Positions 19,336 through 29,171 are shown, numbered from the stretch's first letter. The stretch is DNA of 64,000 nt from Hyphomicrobium sp. 12-62-95 (GCA_002279935.1 NCCZ01000004.1:62001-126000); one strand, 5' to 3'. The notes: generated from the letters alone by a model not told the origin. A program made the numbers and translations.

Positions 19336-21401
19336 CCCCCAAACCCCCGCTTCCGGAGCAAGCTCTCCACCTTCGGCGGCCGGCCCCGGAAAGCCACATA
19401 CGCCTCCAGCGGATCGCGCCGGTTCCCCGCCGAATACACGTGCTGCTTGAGCCGCGCCGCCGTCTTCCGGTCGTAGATGTCGCCCGCCTCCTCGAAGGCC
19501 GCGAACGCATCCGCGTCCATCACCTCCGACCACAGGTAGCTGTAATACCCCGCCGCATACCCGCCCATGATGTGCTGGAAGTGCGGAATACGATGCCGCA
19601 TCACCACCTCGCGCGGCATGCCGAGCCGTGACAGCGTCGTCTTCTCGAACTCGCCCACGTCCAGACCGTCCGCGGCTTCCAGTGCGTGCAGGTCCATATC
19701 GACCAGCGCGGACGCCACATACTCCGCCGTCGCAAACCCCTGATTGAACGTCCGCGACGCCTGAATGCGCTTCATCAGGCTCTCCGGCATCGGCCGGCCG
19801 GTCTTGTAATGGGTGGCAAACTTCCGCAGCACCTCCGGCCGCGTCAGCCAGTGCTCATAAAGCTGCGAAGGCAGCTCCACGAAATCGCGCGACACGTTCG
19901 TTCCCGACAGCGTCGGATACGTCACGTCCGAGAGCAGCCCGTGCAGCCCATGCCCGAACTCGTGAAACAGCGTCCGCGCATCGTCGATTGACAGCAGCGT
20001 CGGCTTGCCCTCCGCCCCGCGCGCGAAATTGAGCACGTTCACGATTACCGGCTTAGAGCCTTTGCCCAGCTTGTGCTGCGCCCGGAAGCTCGACATCCAC
20101 GCGCCCGACCGCTTCGACGGCCGCGCATAATAGTCGCCGAGGAACACGCCGACCGGCTCGCCCGCCTTGGTCGTCACCTCCCACACGCGCACATCCGGAT
20201 GATAGCGCGGCGCGTCCTTCAGTTCCTTGAACTTCAAACCAAACAGCCGCGACGCCGTATCGAACGCCGCATCAATCATGTTCTCCAATTGCAGATACGG
20301 CCGGATCTCGCTCTCATCCAGATCGTAGCGCGCCTTGCGCTCCTTCTCGGCCAAGTAGCGCCAATCCCACGCCTCGAGCGTGTAGTTCCCGCCCTCTTTC
20401 CGCGCCAACGCCGTCAGCGCCTCGCGCTCCTCACCCACCCGCGAGACCGCCGCCGACCAAACCTGCGTGAGCAAACCCCGCACCGCATCCGGCGTCTTCG
20501 CCATCGTGTCGTCGAGGCTGTACTCGGCGAACGTGCGATAACCCATCAGCTTCGCCAATTCCGCGCGCAAGGCCACGATCTCGGCGACGATCTTCCGGTT
20601 ATCCGTCTTGCCGCCGTTCTCCCCGCGTTTGATCCACGCCTTGAACGCCTCCTCGCGCAAATCCCGCCGCGCGGAAAACTGCAAAAACGGCTCAACACTC
20701 GACCGCGACAGCGTAATCACATGCGACGCCGGCAATTTCAGATCCGCTGCCGTCCGCGCCGCTGCGTCCCGCACGCCCTGCGGCAACCCCGCCAAATCCG
20801 CGTCCCCATCCAGAGCCAGCCGCCACGACTGTTCGTCCGCCAGCACGTTCTGCCCGAACGCGGTCACCAACTCGGCCAAGCGCGTATTGATCTCCGCCAC
20901 GCGCTTACGCGACTTCGCCGACAACTTCGCCCCCGCCCGCACGAACGTTGTGTACGTCCGCTCCAGCAGTCGCATCTGCTCATCATCAAGCTTCAGAGCA
21001 TCCCGCCGCTCGTACAAATCCTCAATTCTGCGGAACAGCTTCTGATCGAGCTGGATCGTGTTCGAGTGATGCGCCAGCACCGGCGCCAGCTTGCGCTCGA
21101 TCTCCTGCAACGCCGGGCTGGTGTCTGAACTGGATAAATTGAAAAACACGTCAGCGACCTTGTTCAGCGCGTCGCCGCTCTTCTCCATCGCCACGATCGT
21201 ATTCTGAAACGTCGGCTTCTTCTCATTCGCGCCAATCGCAGCGATCTCCGCCTTGTGCTGGCTGAGCGCATCCTTGAAAGCCGGCCAATAATGCTCAGCT
21301 GTTATCTTCGCGAACGGCGGCAGCCCATGCGGCGTCCGCCACGCCGTCTGAAACGGATTGGCAGCGGTCTTCGGCTTGGAACGGGATGCGGTCTTGCTCA
21401 T
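19332..21401 (-). CDS. M3 family oligopeptidase (dipeptidyl carboxypeptidase / oligopeptidase A type)
   Basis: 689 residues, the usual size for the M3 family of zinc peptidases that trim peptides in the cytoplasm. The zinc site is HEFGH at residues 480-484, with the downstream Glu in the SRDFVELPSQLYEHW helix. The substrate-loop segment HIMGGYAAGYYSYLWSEVMDADAF near the C-terminus is characteristic. The start is the ATG giving MSKTASRSKPKTAANPFQTAW. A strong GGCCGG hairpin lies upstream in the leader. The downstream low-GC gene overlaps its stop. Confidence 0.92.
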   Translation of the reverse strand: MSKTASRSKPKTAANPFQTAWRTPHGLPPFAKITAEHYWPAFKDALSQHKAEIAAIGANEKKPTFQNTIVAMEKSGDALNKVADVFFNLSSSDTSPALQEIERKLAPVLAHHSNTIQLDQKLFRRIEDLYERRDALKLDDEQMRLLERTYTTFVRAGAKLSAKSRKRVAEINTRLAELVTAFGQNVLADEQSWRLALDGDADLAGLPQGVRDAAARTAADLKLPASHVITLSRSSVEPFLQFSARRDLREEAFKAWIKRGENGGKTDNRKIVAEIVALRAELAKLMGYRTFAEYSLDDTMAKTPDAVRGLLTQVWSAAVSRVGEEREALTALARKEGGNYTLEAWDWRYLAEKERKARYDLDESEIRPYLQLENMIDAAFDTASRLFGLKFKELKDAPRYHPDVRVWEVTTKAGEPVGVFLGDYYARPSKRSGAWMSSFRAQHKLGKGSKPVIVNVLNFARGAEGKPTLLSIDDARTLFHEFGHGLHGLLSDVTYPTLSGTNVSRDFVELPSQLYEHWLTRPEVLRKFATHYKTGRPMPESLMKRIQASRTFNQGFATAEYVASALVDMDLHALEAADGLDVGEFEKTTLSRLGMPREVVMRHRIPHFQHIMGGYAAGYYSYLWSEVMDADAFAAFEEAGDIYDRKTAARLKQHVYSAGNRRDPLEAYVAFRGRPPKVESLLRKRGFGG

Positions 21402-21462
21402 GGAGGGCGTGTGTCCTGGTTGGGGTGCGCGCCTACCATATAGAGACGCACCCAAACGCGTC

Positions 21463-21490
21463 GAGGGCCGGCTGGGGGGAGCCGGCCCTC
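21463..21490. repeat. Perfect 11-bp GC-rich hairpin in the oligopeptidase leader
   Basis: GAGGGCCGGCT pairs perfectly with AGCCGGCCCTC around a GGGGGG loop. No T-tract follows on either strand, so it is not a standard terminator. It lies about 60 bases upstream of the oligopeptidase ATG on the minus strand and could be part of its 5' untranslated region. Confidence 0.7.
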
Positions 21491-21793
21491 GTGCAGGGTA
21501 GAGGGGACACTTGGGAGAAGCTGCCTGATGGGACCGGCCGCGACCACCAGCGAGCTGGGGGCTAGGCGCTTGGGCGGTCGTAGGTGACCGGCCCCTGAGG
21601 CAACTGTCGAAACAATGCCTGCCCAATGCGGCGCGGTTGGGGTCCGAATTTGACGGTTTGCGGACCGCCGCCTGAAATTTCCGTAAGTTTGGCGGCAGTT
21701 TCCGCGTCCGCCCCTCTTGCCAACCGGGATGACCTTGCCGATCATGTCGGTTCTGTGAACGGCGTGCGCGGAAGCGAAGGCTAGGAGGCGCCC

Positions 21794-22177
21794 TTGAGCG
21801 ATATCGAGCCCATACAGTTCACGCCGCGAGCCACAAGCTCCCGGCAGCGTTCCGATGCCGGGAACGCCCATGAAACCGGCACCATCACAGCCTTCAATCG
21901 GCAAGAACTCTCCGCCATCATGGCCGTCTATGGCCGCATGGTCGCCGCTGGTGAATGGCGCGACTACGCCCTCGACATGACGCGCGACAAGGCAATCTTC
22001 AGCGTCTTCCGCCGCGCCACCGAATTCCCCCTCTACCGCATCGAGAAAAACCTGAAGCTCGCGCGTAAGCAGGGCGCCTATAGCGTCGTCACACCAACTG
22101 GCCTCATCCTCAAACGCGGCCACGACCTCGCCCGCGTCCTCACCGTCCTCGACAAATCCCTCCGCGTCGTCGGCTGA
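21794..22177 (+). CDS. DUF2794 family protein
   Basis: 127 residues. The sequence FNRQELSAIMAVYGRMVAAGEWRDYALD, followed by AIFSVFRRATEFPLYRIEKNLKLARKQGAYSVV and RGHDLARVL, matches the small alphaproteobacterial DUF2794 family of unknown function. The start is TTG, decided by a perfect AGGAGG 5 bases upstream. A hairpin element and an intrinsic terminator follow the stop. Confidence 0.8.
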   Translation: MSDIEPIQFTPRATSSRQRSDAGNAHETGTITAFNRQELSAIMAVYGRMVAAGEWRDYALDMTRDKAIFSVFRRATEFPLYRIEKNLKLARKQGAYSVVTPTGLILKRGHDLARVLTVLDKSLRVVG

Positions 22178-22215
22178 TCCGCCCGCGCGCCTTCCGGCCG
22201 GCGCACCCCACGTCC

Positions 22216-22256
22216 GCGCCCGGCGGCCGGCTCCCCGCGGGGGAGTCGCCGGGCGC
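22216..22256. repeat. Hairpin element copy 2 (conserved core, covarying outer stem)
   Basis: The outer 10-bp stem GCGCCCGGCG pairs perfectly with CGCCGGGCGC. The core matches the copy at 15077-15116 except for one base in the loop. The six outermost base pairs differ from the first copy but pairing is kept, which is compensatory change. It sits between the DUF2794 stop and the terminator. Confidence 0.75.
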
Positions 22257-22263
22257 CATTAAA

Positions 22264-22293
22264 AAAGCCCCGCATCGCTGCGGGGCTTTCTCG
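22264..22293. terminator. Bidirectional intrinsic terminator
   Basis: AAAGCCCCGC pairs with GCGGGGCTTT around the loop ATCGCT, preceded by a run of A and followed by TTTCTCG. It lies between convergent genes (DUF2794 protein and the Bax-inhibitor-like gene) and can serve both strands. Confidence 0.85.
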
Positions 22294-22311
22294 TCTCAGA
22301 TCATCAACCTG

Positions 22312-23046
22312 TTACTCGCGGTCGCCCATCAACTGGAGCAGCGACGTAAACATGTTGATGAAGTTCAGGTACAGGCTGAGCGCGCCCATGATGGCCGACT
22401 TTGACATCGTGGCCGCATCGCCATGGACGCTGTAGTACTCGTCCTTGAGGCGCTGCGTATCATAGGCCGTGAGACCCGCGAAGATCAGCACGCCCAGCGA
22501 GCTGATGGCGAATGCCAGACCGCTCGACTGCAGGAAGATGTTCAAGATCGCGGCGAGGATGATACCCACCACACCCATGATCAGGAACGAACCCCAGCCG
22601 GTGAGGTCCTTCTGCGTCGTGTAGCCATAGACGCTGAGCGCCGCGAAGGCCGCCGACGTGACGAAGAACACCTGCGCGATCGAAGCGCCCGTGAACACCA
22701 GGAAGATCGCCGACAGCGACACGCCCATCACGGCCGCGAACGCCCAGAACGCGATCTGCGCCGCCGCCGGGCTCATCTTATAAACCCGGAACGACAGGTA
22801 GAACACGAACGCGAGCGGCGCGAACATGATCACCCACTTCAGCGGCGACTGGTAAAGCGCCTGCGCGACGGCCGGATTGGTGGTCGCCAACTGCGCCGTG
22901 AAATAGGCGATAACGCCTGTCAGCGCCACGCCCGCCGTCATGTAGTTATAGATGCGCAGCATGTAAGCGCGCAGACCTGCATCAACCGCGGCGCCCGGGC
23001 GGACAACCGTACCCGGCCGCGCGTATCTCTCTTCAAGCTGTGCCAT
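22312..23046 (-). CDS. Bax inhibitor-1/YccA family inner membrane protein
   Basis: 244 residues with seven predicted membrane helices. Family signatures are visible: LRAYMLRIYNYMTAGVALTGVIAYFTA near the N-terminus and GLTAYDTQRLKDEYY with SALxLYLNFINMFTSLLQLMG-like segments at the end. Members act as membrane protein quality-control partners (YccA with FtsH) or as leak channels; which applies here is not known. The start was set at MAQLEERYARPG; open frame further upstream lacks family similarity. Confidence 0.9.
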   Translation of the reverse strand: MAQLEERYARPGTVVRPGAAVDAGLRAYMLRIYNYMTAGVALTGVIAYFTAQLATTNPAVAQALYQSPLKWVIMFAPLAFVFYLSFRVYKMSPAAAQIAFWAFAAVMGVSLSAIFLVFTGASIAQVFFVTSAAFAALSVYGYTTQKDLTGWGSFLIMGVVGIILAAILNIFLQSSGLAFAISSLGVLIFAGLTAYDTQRLKDEYYSVHGDAATMSKSAIMGALSLYLNFINMFTSLLQLMGDRE

Positions 23047-23071
23047 CTGGCAAACCCTTTGAAACCTGTAA

Positions 23072-23093
23072 CGCGGCCCCCTCTCGGGCCGCG
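23072..23093. repeat. 8-bp GC-rich inverted repeat upstream of the Bax-inhibitor gene
   Basis: CGCGGCCC pairs with GGGCCGCG around CCTCTC, 26 bases before the start of the downstream minus-strand gene. No T-tract is present. It could be an RNA leader structure or an operator. Confidence 0.45.
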
Positions 23094-23206
23094 TGTGGGA
23101 TATTGGAGAATCATCAGTCCAATTCAAGACCGGCGATGCCGCGAACCGCACAAATCCGCACAAATCCGGGTCCGGAAAAATACTTATCGTCCAGGAATTT
23201 GGATGT

Positions 23207-25780
23207 TCACTGCGTCCTGAGATAAGGCACCGGCCGCGCACTGAGCACCCGCCAGGTCCCCACCGCCCCGAACACCAGCACCAGGATCGCCGCCGTCGCA
23301 AGCGCCCCGATGACCGCCGACCCGGAAAAGGCGAACGGCAGATCCATCAACTGGGTAATCACCAGATACGCCACGATCGAGCCTAGCACCGTTGCCGCCA
23401 AGGCCGCGACGGTCGCCAGCATCAAATACTCCGCCACATGCGCCGTCAGGATTCGCGCCCGCGTCGCCCCGAGCGCCCGCAGGATCACCGCTTCCAGAAT
23501 ACGCCGCCGCTGCGCCGTCGCCATCGCTCCAGCAAGAACCAGCGCGCCCGCCAGCAGTGTCACGCTGCCCGCCACCCGCACGGCCGCCATCACCTTCTCA
23601 AAAACAGTATTGAAGGCTTCGATCGCCTCCTTCACCCGGATCGCCGTCACCGCCGGAAACGCCTTGCCGAGCGCGCGCGCCAGCCGCACTTCCTCCGTGG
23701 TCCCAACGCTATCCGGCAGCGAGATCGTCGCCAGCAGATTGTGCGGCGCGCCCGCCAGCGTATTGGGCGAAAACACCATCACGAAGTTGAGCGCCAGGCT
23801 CTCCCACTTTACCTCGCGCAGGTTGGCAATTTTCGCCGTCAGATTGCGCCCAAGCACGTTGACGGTGATCATGTCCCCGACCTTGAGGTCAAGATTGCGC
23901 GCCAGTTCAGACTCGAACGACACCAGCGGCTCGCCGTTATATCCAGGCTTCCACCAATCGCCCTCCACCACATTCGATCCCGCAGGAACACGGTCCGAAT
24001 AGGTCAGTCCCCGGTCGCCCGTGAGAACCCACTGCGCCTCCGGCGGCGCCTTGATCTCCTCCACCGGCACACCCTTCAGCGAAACCATGCGTCCGCGCAA
24101 CATCGGCGCGTCTTCGATCTGTGCGCCCGGCGCCTCGCGCAACACGGTCTCCCGGAACGCCTCCTGATCCTTCTTCGTGATGTCGATGACGAAATACGCC
24201 GGCGAACTCGCAGGCAGCCGGCTCTCAAGTTCATTCACGATCGACGCATCCGTCAGCGCCACCGCCACGAGCAGCGACAGCCCCGCGCCCAGCGACAGCA
24301 CCACTGACCGCGTCAACCCACCAGGCGCCCCAATGTTTGCAATCGCCAACGCCAATTCCGGCCGCCGTGGCCGCTTCATCTTCCGAGCCACCCACGTCAC
24401 GAGCCCGCCAAGACCCCAGAACAGCGCCAGCACGACCGCCAGCCCGCCCACGAACGATCCCGCGATCACGCGCGACTCCGACGACAGCACCGCAATCGCT
24501 ACCAGCGCCGCCGCGCACACCGCAATCAAAGCCAACACACGCGGCGCCGGCCACGCCGGGCTCGGATCGACCTCATCGCGAAACAGCACGCTCGCGCGCA
24601 CCTTCTCGGCCCGCCCCAAAGGCCACAGTGCAAACAGCAGCGCCACGAGCAGCCCATACGCCACCGCCAAACCGACGCTCTGCGCCGAAAGCGCGAACTC
24701 CGGCGCCACCGGCAAATAACCAGCCAAGAGCTGCGTCAGAATCGGCGGAATAAAGAGCCCGAGACCAAGCCCCACAGCGACGCCGATCAGCGCCATCGCC
24801 AGCACCTGCACGAGAAACACCGCGAACACGGTACTCCCCGTCGCGCCGACGCTCTTCATCGTCGCAATCACTTTCCGCCGCTGGTCGATGAACGTCGCCA
24901 CCGCGTTCGCAACGCCGACACCGCCCGTCACAAGCGCCGTTAGCCCGAGCAACGTAAGAAACTGCCGCAACCGTTCCAGCGTCTTCGTAACCTGCGGCGA
25001 GGGATCCCGCCGGTCCGTCACGGAAAACCCCGACTCCGGCAATTCCTTTTTCACCCGCTCGCGGAACGACAATAATCTCGGCTCGATCGCCTCTGAACTC
25101 TCAGCAAATGCTGCCGCATACTTCCAGCGAATGAGCGCGCCCGGCTGCACCAGACCGGTCTTCGCCATCTGCTCATGCGTGAGCATCACCCGCGGGCCAT
25201 ACGCCACGCGGTCCGCCAACCCATCCGGCTCCGACTTCAAAACAGCTGCGATATCGAACTCAGTCTCGCCGATGCGGATTCGGTCCTTCGCCGTCAGCTT
25301 GAGCCGCTCCAGCAGCATCGGATCGACCACCACCCCGCGCGTCAGCACATCATCGAGCGCTTCACCGTTCTCCAGTGTCACCGCACCGACCAACGGGTAC
25401 GCGCCATCCACGGCCTTCACTTCGATCAGCGTCTGATCTTCACCATCGATCCGCCGCCCCATGGTGCGCATCGTCGCCGTCTCGCTGACGCGCCCGAACG
25501 TCTCGATCCACCGCCGCTCGTCGTTCGTCGCCCGCGTATGGGGCCGCGACACGGTCACGTCGCCGCCGAGCAGCAACGCGCCTTGCTTCTCAAAGCCCGA
25601 CTTGAGTGCATCCGACAGCGCACCCACACCCGTGATGACCATCACGCCGAGCGCCACACACGCGATAAACACGTAGAAACCCGACAAACCGGAGCGCAAC
25701 TCGCGCGCCGCCAGCCGCAGCACCAGCGGGATCGACGCTGCAGTTCCCGCATCCCGAACATCTGTCGCAACGATGGTCAT
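23207..25780 (-). CDS. ABC transporter permease, YbbP/FtsX-like
   Basis: 857 residues, a long MacB/FtsX-type permease with two repeats. An N-terminal helix (FYVFIACVALGVMVITGVGALSDAL) precedes a large periplasmic domain. A group of helices follows (LTALVTGGVGVANAVATFIDQRRKVIATMKSVGATG), then a central hydrophobic stretch, a second periplasmic domain and a C-terminal helix set with the matching AQRRRILEAVILRALGATRARI loop. Such permeases often work as mechanotransmission or lipid/lipoprotein-handling systems rather than solute importers. It overlaps the ATPase gene by 4 bases (ATGA) and faces a divergent TesA-like esterase, as in E. coli ybbA-ybbP-tesA. Confidence 0.88.
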   Translation of the reverse strand: MTIVATDVRDAGTAASIPLVLRLAARELRSGLSGFYVFIACVALGVMVITGVGALSDALKSGFEKQGALLLGGDVTVSRPHTRATNDERRWIETFGRVSETATMRTMGRRIDGEDQTLIEVKAVDGAYPLVGAVTLENGEALDDVLTRGVVVDPMLLERLKLTAKDRIRIGETEFDIAAVLKSEPDGLADRVAYGPRVMLTHEQMAKTGLVQPGALIRWKYAAAFAESSEAIEPRLLSFRERVKKELPESGFSVTDRRDPSPQVTKTLERLRQFLTLLGLTALVTGGVGVANAVATFIDQRRKVIATMKSVGATGSTVFAVFLVQVLAMALIGVAVGLGLGLFIPPILTQLLAGYLPVAPEFALSAQSVGLAVAYGLLVALLFALWPLGRAEKVRASVLFRDEVDPSPAWPAPRVLALIAVCAAALVAIAVLSSESRVIAGSFVGGLAVVLALFWGLGGLVTWVARKMKRPRRPELALAIANIGAPGGLTRSVVLSLGAGLSLLVAVALTDASIVNELESRLPASSPAYFVIDITKKDQEAFRETVLREAPGAQIEDAPMLRGRMVSLKGVPVEEIKAPPEAQWVLTGDRGLTYSDRVPAGSNVVEGDWWKPGYNGEPLVSFESELARNLDLKVGDMITVNVLGRNLTAKIANLREVKWESLALNFVMVFSPNTLAGAPHNLLATISLPDSVGTTEEVRLARALGKAFPAVTAIRVKEAIEAFNTVFEKVMAAVRVAGSVTLLAGALVLAGAMATAQRRRILEAVILRALGATRARILTAHVAEYLMLATVAALAATVLGSIVAYLVITQLMDLPFAFSGSAVIGALATAAILVLVFGAVGTWRVLSARPVPYLRTQ

Positions 25781-26469
25781 GCCGCCTTCGCCCGTTTGTC
25801 GTCGATGATCCGCCCGTCCGCCATGCGGATCACGCGATCGCATTCCGCCGCCAGCCGCTCGTCATGCGTCACCAGCACCAGCGTCGCCTCGCGCGTCTTC
25901 TTCATTCCAAATAGCAAATCCACGACACCCCGGCCGGTGCGCCCGTCGAGGTTCCCGGTCGGCTCATCCGCCAGCAGCAGTTTCGGCTCGATCGACAACG
26001 CCCGCGCCAACGCCACGCGCTGCTGCTCGCCGCCCGACAGCTGCGCCGGATAATGATCCAGCCGGTGCGCCAACCCCACTTCGTCGAGCCGCGTCCGCGC
26101 AATCGTCTCCGCGTTCGCCCGTCCCGAAAACTCCAGCGGTAGCGCCACGTTCTCCAGAGCCGTCATCGTCGGCACGAGATGGAACGACTGGAACACGATC
26201 CCAATCGATTCTCCCCGCACCCGCGCCAGCTGATCCTCGCCCAAGGCCTGGAAATCACGCCCCGCCACGCGAACCTCGCCCGAGGTCGCCCGTTCCAATC
26301 CCGCCAGGATCATCAGAAGCGATGTCTTCCCCGATCCCGACGGCCCGACAATCGCCACCGACTGTCCCGCCTCGACCTCGAGAGCCACCCCATTCAAAAT
26401 GGACACCGGCCCCGCGCGGCTATCGAGCGACAAATGCACGTCTTTCAGAGAAATGATGGAAGTGGTCAC
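25777..26469 (-). CDS. ABC transporter ATP-binding protein, YbbA/LolD-like
   Basis: 230 residues. Walker A is VGPSGSGKTSLL, the Q-loop lies in IVFQSFHLVPTMTALENVALPLEF, the signature is LSGGEQQRVALARAL, Walker B is LLLADEPTGNLD, and the switch His is in LVTHDERLA. The sequence falls in the MacB/LolD/YbbA class that pairs with FtsX-like permeases. It is the partner of the downstream permease, with which it overlaps. Confidence 0.93.
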   Translation of the reverse strand: MTTSIISLKDVHLSLDSRAGPVSILNGVALEVEAGQSVAIVGPSGSGKTSLLMILAGLERATSGEVRVAGRDFQALGEDQLARVRGESIGIVFQSFHLVPTMTALENVALPLEFSGRANAETIARTRLDEVGLAHRLDHYPAQLSGGEQQRVALARALSIEPKLLLADEPTGNLDGRTGRGVVDLLFGMKKTREATLVLVTHDERLAAECDRVIRMADGRIIDDKRAKAA

Positions 26470-26572
26470 GCGCGGTCCTTATGTGACGGCGTTGTAAGGA
26501 GAGGCGCCTTGTTTTGCGCCTGCGAGAGCTATACGTGACTGAGAGCCTATGGACGACACGTAAGGCGGAAAA

Positions 26573-27271
26573 ATGATAAGCGCACCAACCCTTCGGCAGT
26601 GGCGCCGCCCCCTTCACTTGGGGCTGCTGGCCGTGCTGTTCAATGCGGCGATCCTCCTCACTCTAACCCCGGCGGAGGCCAAGACGCCTGTGAAACTCGT
26701 CGCATTTGGTGACAGCCTCACCGCCGGCTACATGCTGAAGCCGGATGAATCCTTTCCCGCCCAGCTTGCCAAAGCTCTCGCCGCCAAGGGCTACGCGGTC
26801 GACGTCACCAACGCCGGCGTATCCGGCGACACCACCGCCGCAGGATTGGAGCGCTTCGATTGGGCCATTCCTGAAGGCACCGAAGCCGTCATCCTCGAAT
26901 TGGGCGCCAACGACGCGCTACGCGGTCAATCCCCCGCTGACGCCAAAGCGAACCTCGACACGATCATCACCAAACTAAAGGAACGCAACATCGCCGTGCT
27001 GCTGACCGGCATGCTCGCCCCCACCAACTGGGGCGCTGATTATGCCCGCGACTTCGACGGCATGTACCGCGATCTCGCCGCCAAGCACGGTCTTCTGCTT
27101 TACCCCTTCTTCCTCGAAGGCGTCGCGCTCGATAAATCCTTGAATCTCGACGACGGTCTCCACCCCAACGGCAAGGGGGTCGCTAAAATCGTCCAAGGCA
27201 TCATGCCCCAAGTAGAAGATCTCCTGCGTCAGGTCGAAACGAAACGCGCCAGCGTGCAATCGAAGTCCTGA
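26573..27271 (+). CDS. SGNH/GDSL arylesterase, TesA-like
   Basis: 232 residues. An N-terminal signal peptide (hydrophobic LLAVLFNAAILLTLTP then AEA-KT) targets it to the periplasm. The block I nucleophile is in AFGDSLTAGYML, block III Asn in LELGANDALRGQ, and the Asp-His pair in DDGLHPNGKGV. E. coli TesA has thioesterase, lysophospholipase and protease activity; the substrate here is not known. It is divergent from the YbbAP-like genes, a conserved neighbourhood. Confidence 0.9.
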   Translation: MISAPTLRQWRRPLHLGLLAVLFNAAILLTLTPAEAKTPVKLVAFGDSLTAGYMLKPDESFPAQLAKALAAKGYAVDVTNAGVSGDTTAAGLERFDWAIPEGTEAVILELGANDALRGQSPADAKANLDTIITKLKERNIAVLLTGMLAPTNWGADYARDFDGMYRDLAAKHGLLLYPFFLEGVALDKSLNLDDGLHPNGKGVAKIVQGIMPQVEDLLRQVETKRASVQSKS

Positions 27272-27305
27272 CACCGTCTCCACGCACCGATAAGGGAGGC
27301 GACCC

Positions 27306-27872
27306 ATGCCGCGGCTCTTCAGCGGTCTCGAACTGCCCGACGACATCAAGGACCAGCTCTCGGATTTGGAGGTCCCCCTCCCCGGCGCATCCTGGATCGA
27401 GGAGGACAACCTCCACATCACGCTCCGCTTCGCCGGCGACATCGACAACCGCCTTGCCCATGAATTCGCCGAAGAACTCGCCCGCATCGATATCGACGTC
27501 TTTGATCTCGCCCTCGAAGGCGTCCACGTCATCGGCGGCAATGATCCTAAAATCCTCTACGCCGGCCTCAGCGCCTCATCCCAACTTGAAGCCCTCGCCC
27601 GGGCCCATGAACGCGCGGCGCGCTCCGCCGGCCTCGCCCCCGAGACCCGCCCCTTCAAGCCGCACATCACGCTCGCCCGCCTGCGCAACGTCTCCATCCC
27701 CGACCTGACACGCTTTCTCCAGGCCCATGCGCTCCTGCGCTCGCGCCGTTTTGTCATCGAAGAATTCGTGCTGTTTTCATCGAAGCCGAAGACCGGTGGC
27801 GGCCCCTACGCCGTCGAGGAGACCTTCCCTCTGCGCGGCGCCCGTCCCGTCTTCGCTGATCTCGACGACTAA
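27306..27872 (+). CDS. thpR: RNA 2',3'-cyclic phosphodiesterase
   Basis: 188 residues of the 2H phosphoesterase family, also called 2'-5' RNA ligase. Both catalytic HxTx motifs are present: HITLRFAGD near residue 39 and HITLARL near residue 120. It starts MPRLFSGLELP as family members do, with GGGAGG just upstream. It is 34 bases after the esterase gene on the same strand, so the two may be co-transcribed. Confidence 0.92.
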   Translation: MPRLFSGLELPDDIKDQLSDLEVPLPGASWIEEDNLHITLRFAGDIDNRLAHEFAEELARIDIDVFDLALEGVHVIGGNDPKILYAGLSASSQLEALARAHERAARSAGLAPETRPFKPHITLARLRNVSIPDLTRFLQAHALLRSRRFVIEEFVLFSSKPKTGGGPYAVEETFPLRGARPVFADLDD

Positions 27873-27885
27873 TCGCAATCGCGCC

Positions 27886-29025
27886 CTACCGTTTGGGACC
27901 GTCACCCGGCCACGTCATGGCCGGCGCCGATCCACCGAACAGCGAGACCGTCTGCACGGGCTTCGCGGCCTTGCGCACCGCACTCCGGCCCCGAACCTTG
28001 CGCGGGCTCTTTGCGGTCTTCACAGCGGGCTCTCCGGCAATTTCAGCAAATGCCGCTTCCAGCTGTGCAACGTCGGTTTTGGGAGCCGCCGCGCCGCGGT
28101 CGCCGTCCGTCGAATTGGGCGCCTCGGCGTTTTCAATCTCCGCCTCCACCGCCGCATCCGGCAGCACATGCAAATGAATGTACCCCGTGACGCTCACATC
28201 CGGGTTCGTATCCACCTCAGCCGCGACCAACGCCTCCCCGCCGTCGACCGCAACGACATCGTTCGCTTCCACGGCCACCACTGACACCGCAACCGCCTCG
28301 CCGAATGTCGCCTCTTCCGATTCATCCATCATTACAGCTTCGCGCGTGGCAGCGATAATCTGGGCAATCTTATCCTTACGCAGCGCCTCAGCCTTCTCGC
28401 GCTCCCGCGCCATGGCGATCTGCAACTTCTTCGCATCGTCCGCGACTTTGTATTCCCGATGCCTGTACTGCTCCGCCACCGACCACGGCGCCGGCTTACA
28501 CCCGCAGCCGTTGATCAGCGTCTTCCGATAGAGAAACGCCATTTTCAGCGCCGTGTACGGCGTCCCGTCCAGTCCCACCATCGACTTGGGATCGTCGCTG
28601 TTCTTGTGCTGATAATAGAGCTTGGCTTCGCCCACACACGACGCGTCGCACCGCTTCGCATCCGTCTCGAACCGATCGCTCGAAACCGACCGGCTCACCG
28701 GCCAATAAAATCCATCGCAGGTCCGCACACACACCGTCTTATAGCTGCCGCCATAGCTCGGATCGCGCCGGTATCCGTCGCCATCGACCGGCGCACTCTG
28801 AAACCGCTCCGCCTTCCAGTCCGAAAACGACTGCGGCTTCAATCCCATCCGAACGCCCGGCCGCGGCGCTGCCCGCTCGATCTTCGGCTTAGCTGCCTGC
28901 CCCATCCCGAACAACGACTCGAAAAACCCCTGCGCCTTCGCCGGCGGACAAAGGAAACTGCCGGCCAGGAAGCTCATCGCCACCCGCCACCACAGCGTGT
29001 TCATCGAATGCCAGATGATGTCCAC
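27886..29025 (-). CDS. DUF2865 domain-containing exported protein
   Basis: About 379 residues. An N-terminal signal peptide (VAMSFLAGSFLCPPAKAQG) is followed by the DUF2865 core: KTVCVRTCDGFYWPVSRS, RCDASCVGEAKLYY and the region around ALKMAFLYRKTLINGCGCKPAPWS, with many paired Cys suggesting disulfides. The second half (about 225-379) is acidic, Ala/Val/Glu-rich and low in complexity. The family is common in Rhizobiales and has no known function. The GTG start was chosen because GGGGGAAGGG lies about 8 bases upstream; ATG starts 21 bases on either side are possible. Confidence 0.75.
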   Translation of the reverse strand: MDIIWHSMNTLWWRVAMSFLAGSFLCPPAKAQGFFESLFGMGQAAKPKIERAAPRPGVRMGLKPQSFSDWKAERFQSAPVDGDGYRRDPSYGGSYKTVCVRTCDGFYWPVSRSVSSDRFETDAKRCDASCVGEAKLYYQHKNSDDPKSMVGLDGTPYTALKMAFLYRKTLINGCGCKPAPWSVAEQYRHREYKVADDAKKLQIAMAREREKAEALRKDKIAQIIAATREAVMMDESEEATFGEAVAVSVVAVEANDVVAVDGGEALVAAEVDTNPDVSVTGYIHLHVLPDAAVEAEIENAEAPNSTDGDRGAAAPKTDVAQLEAAFAEIAGEPAVKTAKSPRKVRGRSAVRKAAKPVQTVSLFGGSAPAMTWPGDGPKR

Positions 29026-29171
29026 GGATCGACCCTTCCCCCGCATGCACTGCTGCCGGGATCATCCGCTCCGATAGGAAATTTTAGCTGAACGAAATAC
29101 AGAAAAAGCGATATATTCCAATGCGTTACAGTGAAGAGGCCGTCAACGCCCGTCCCAATCCGGAACGATCC

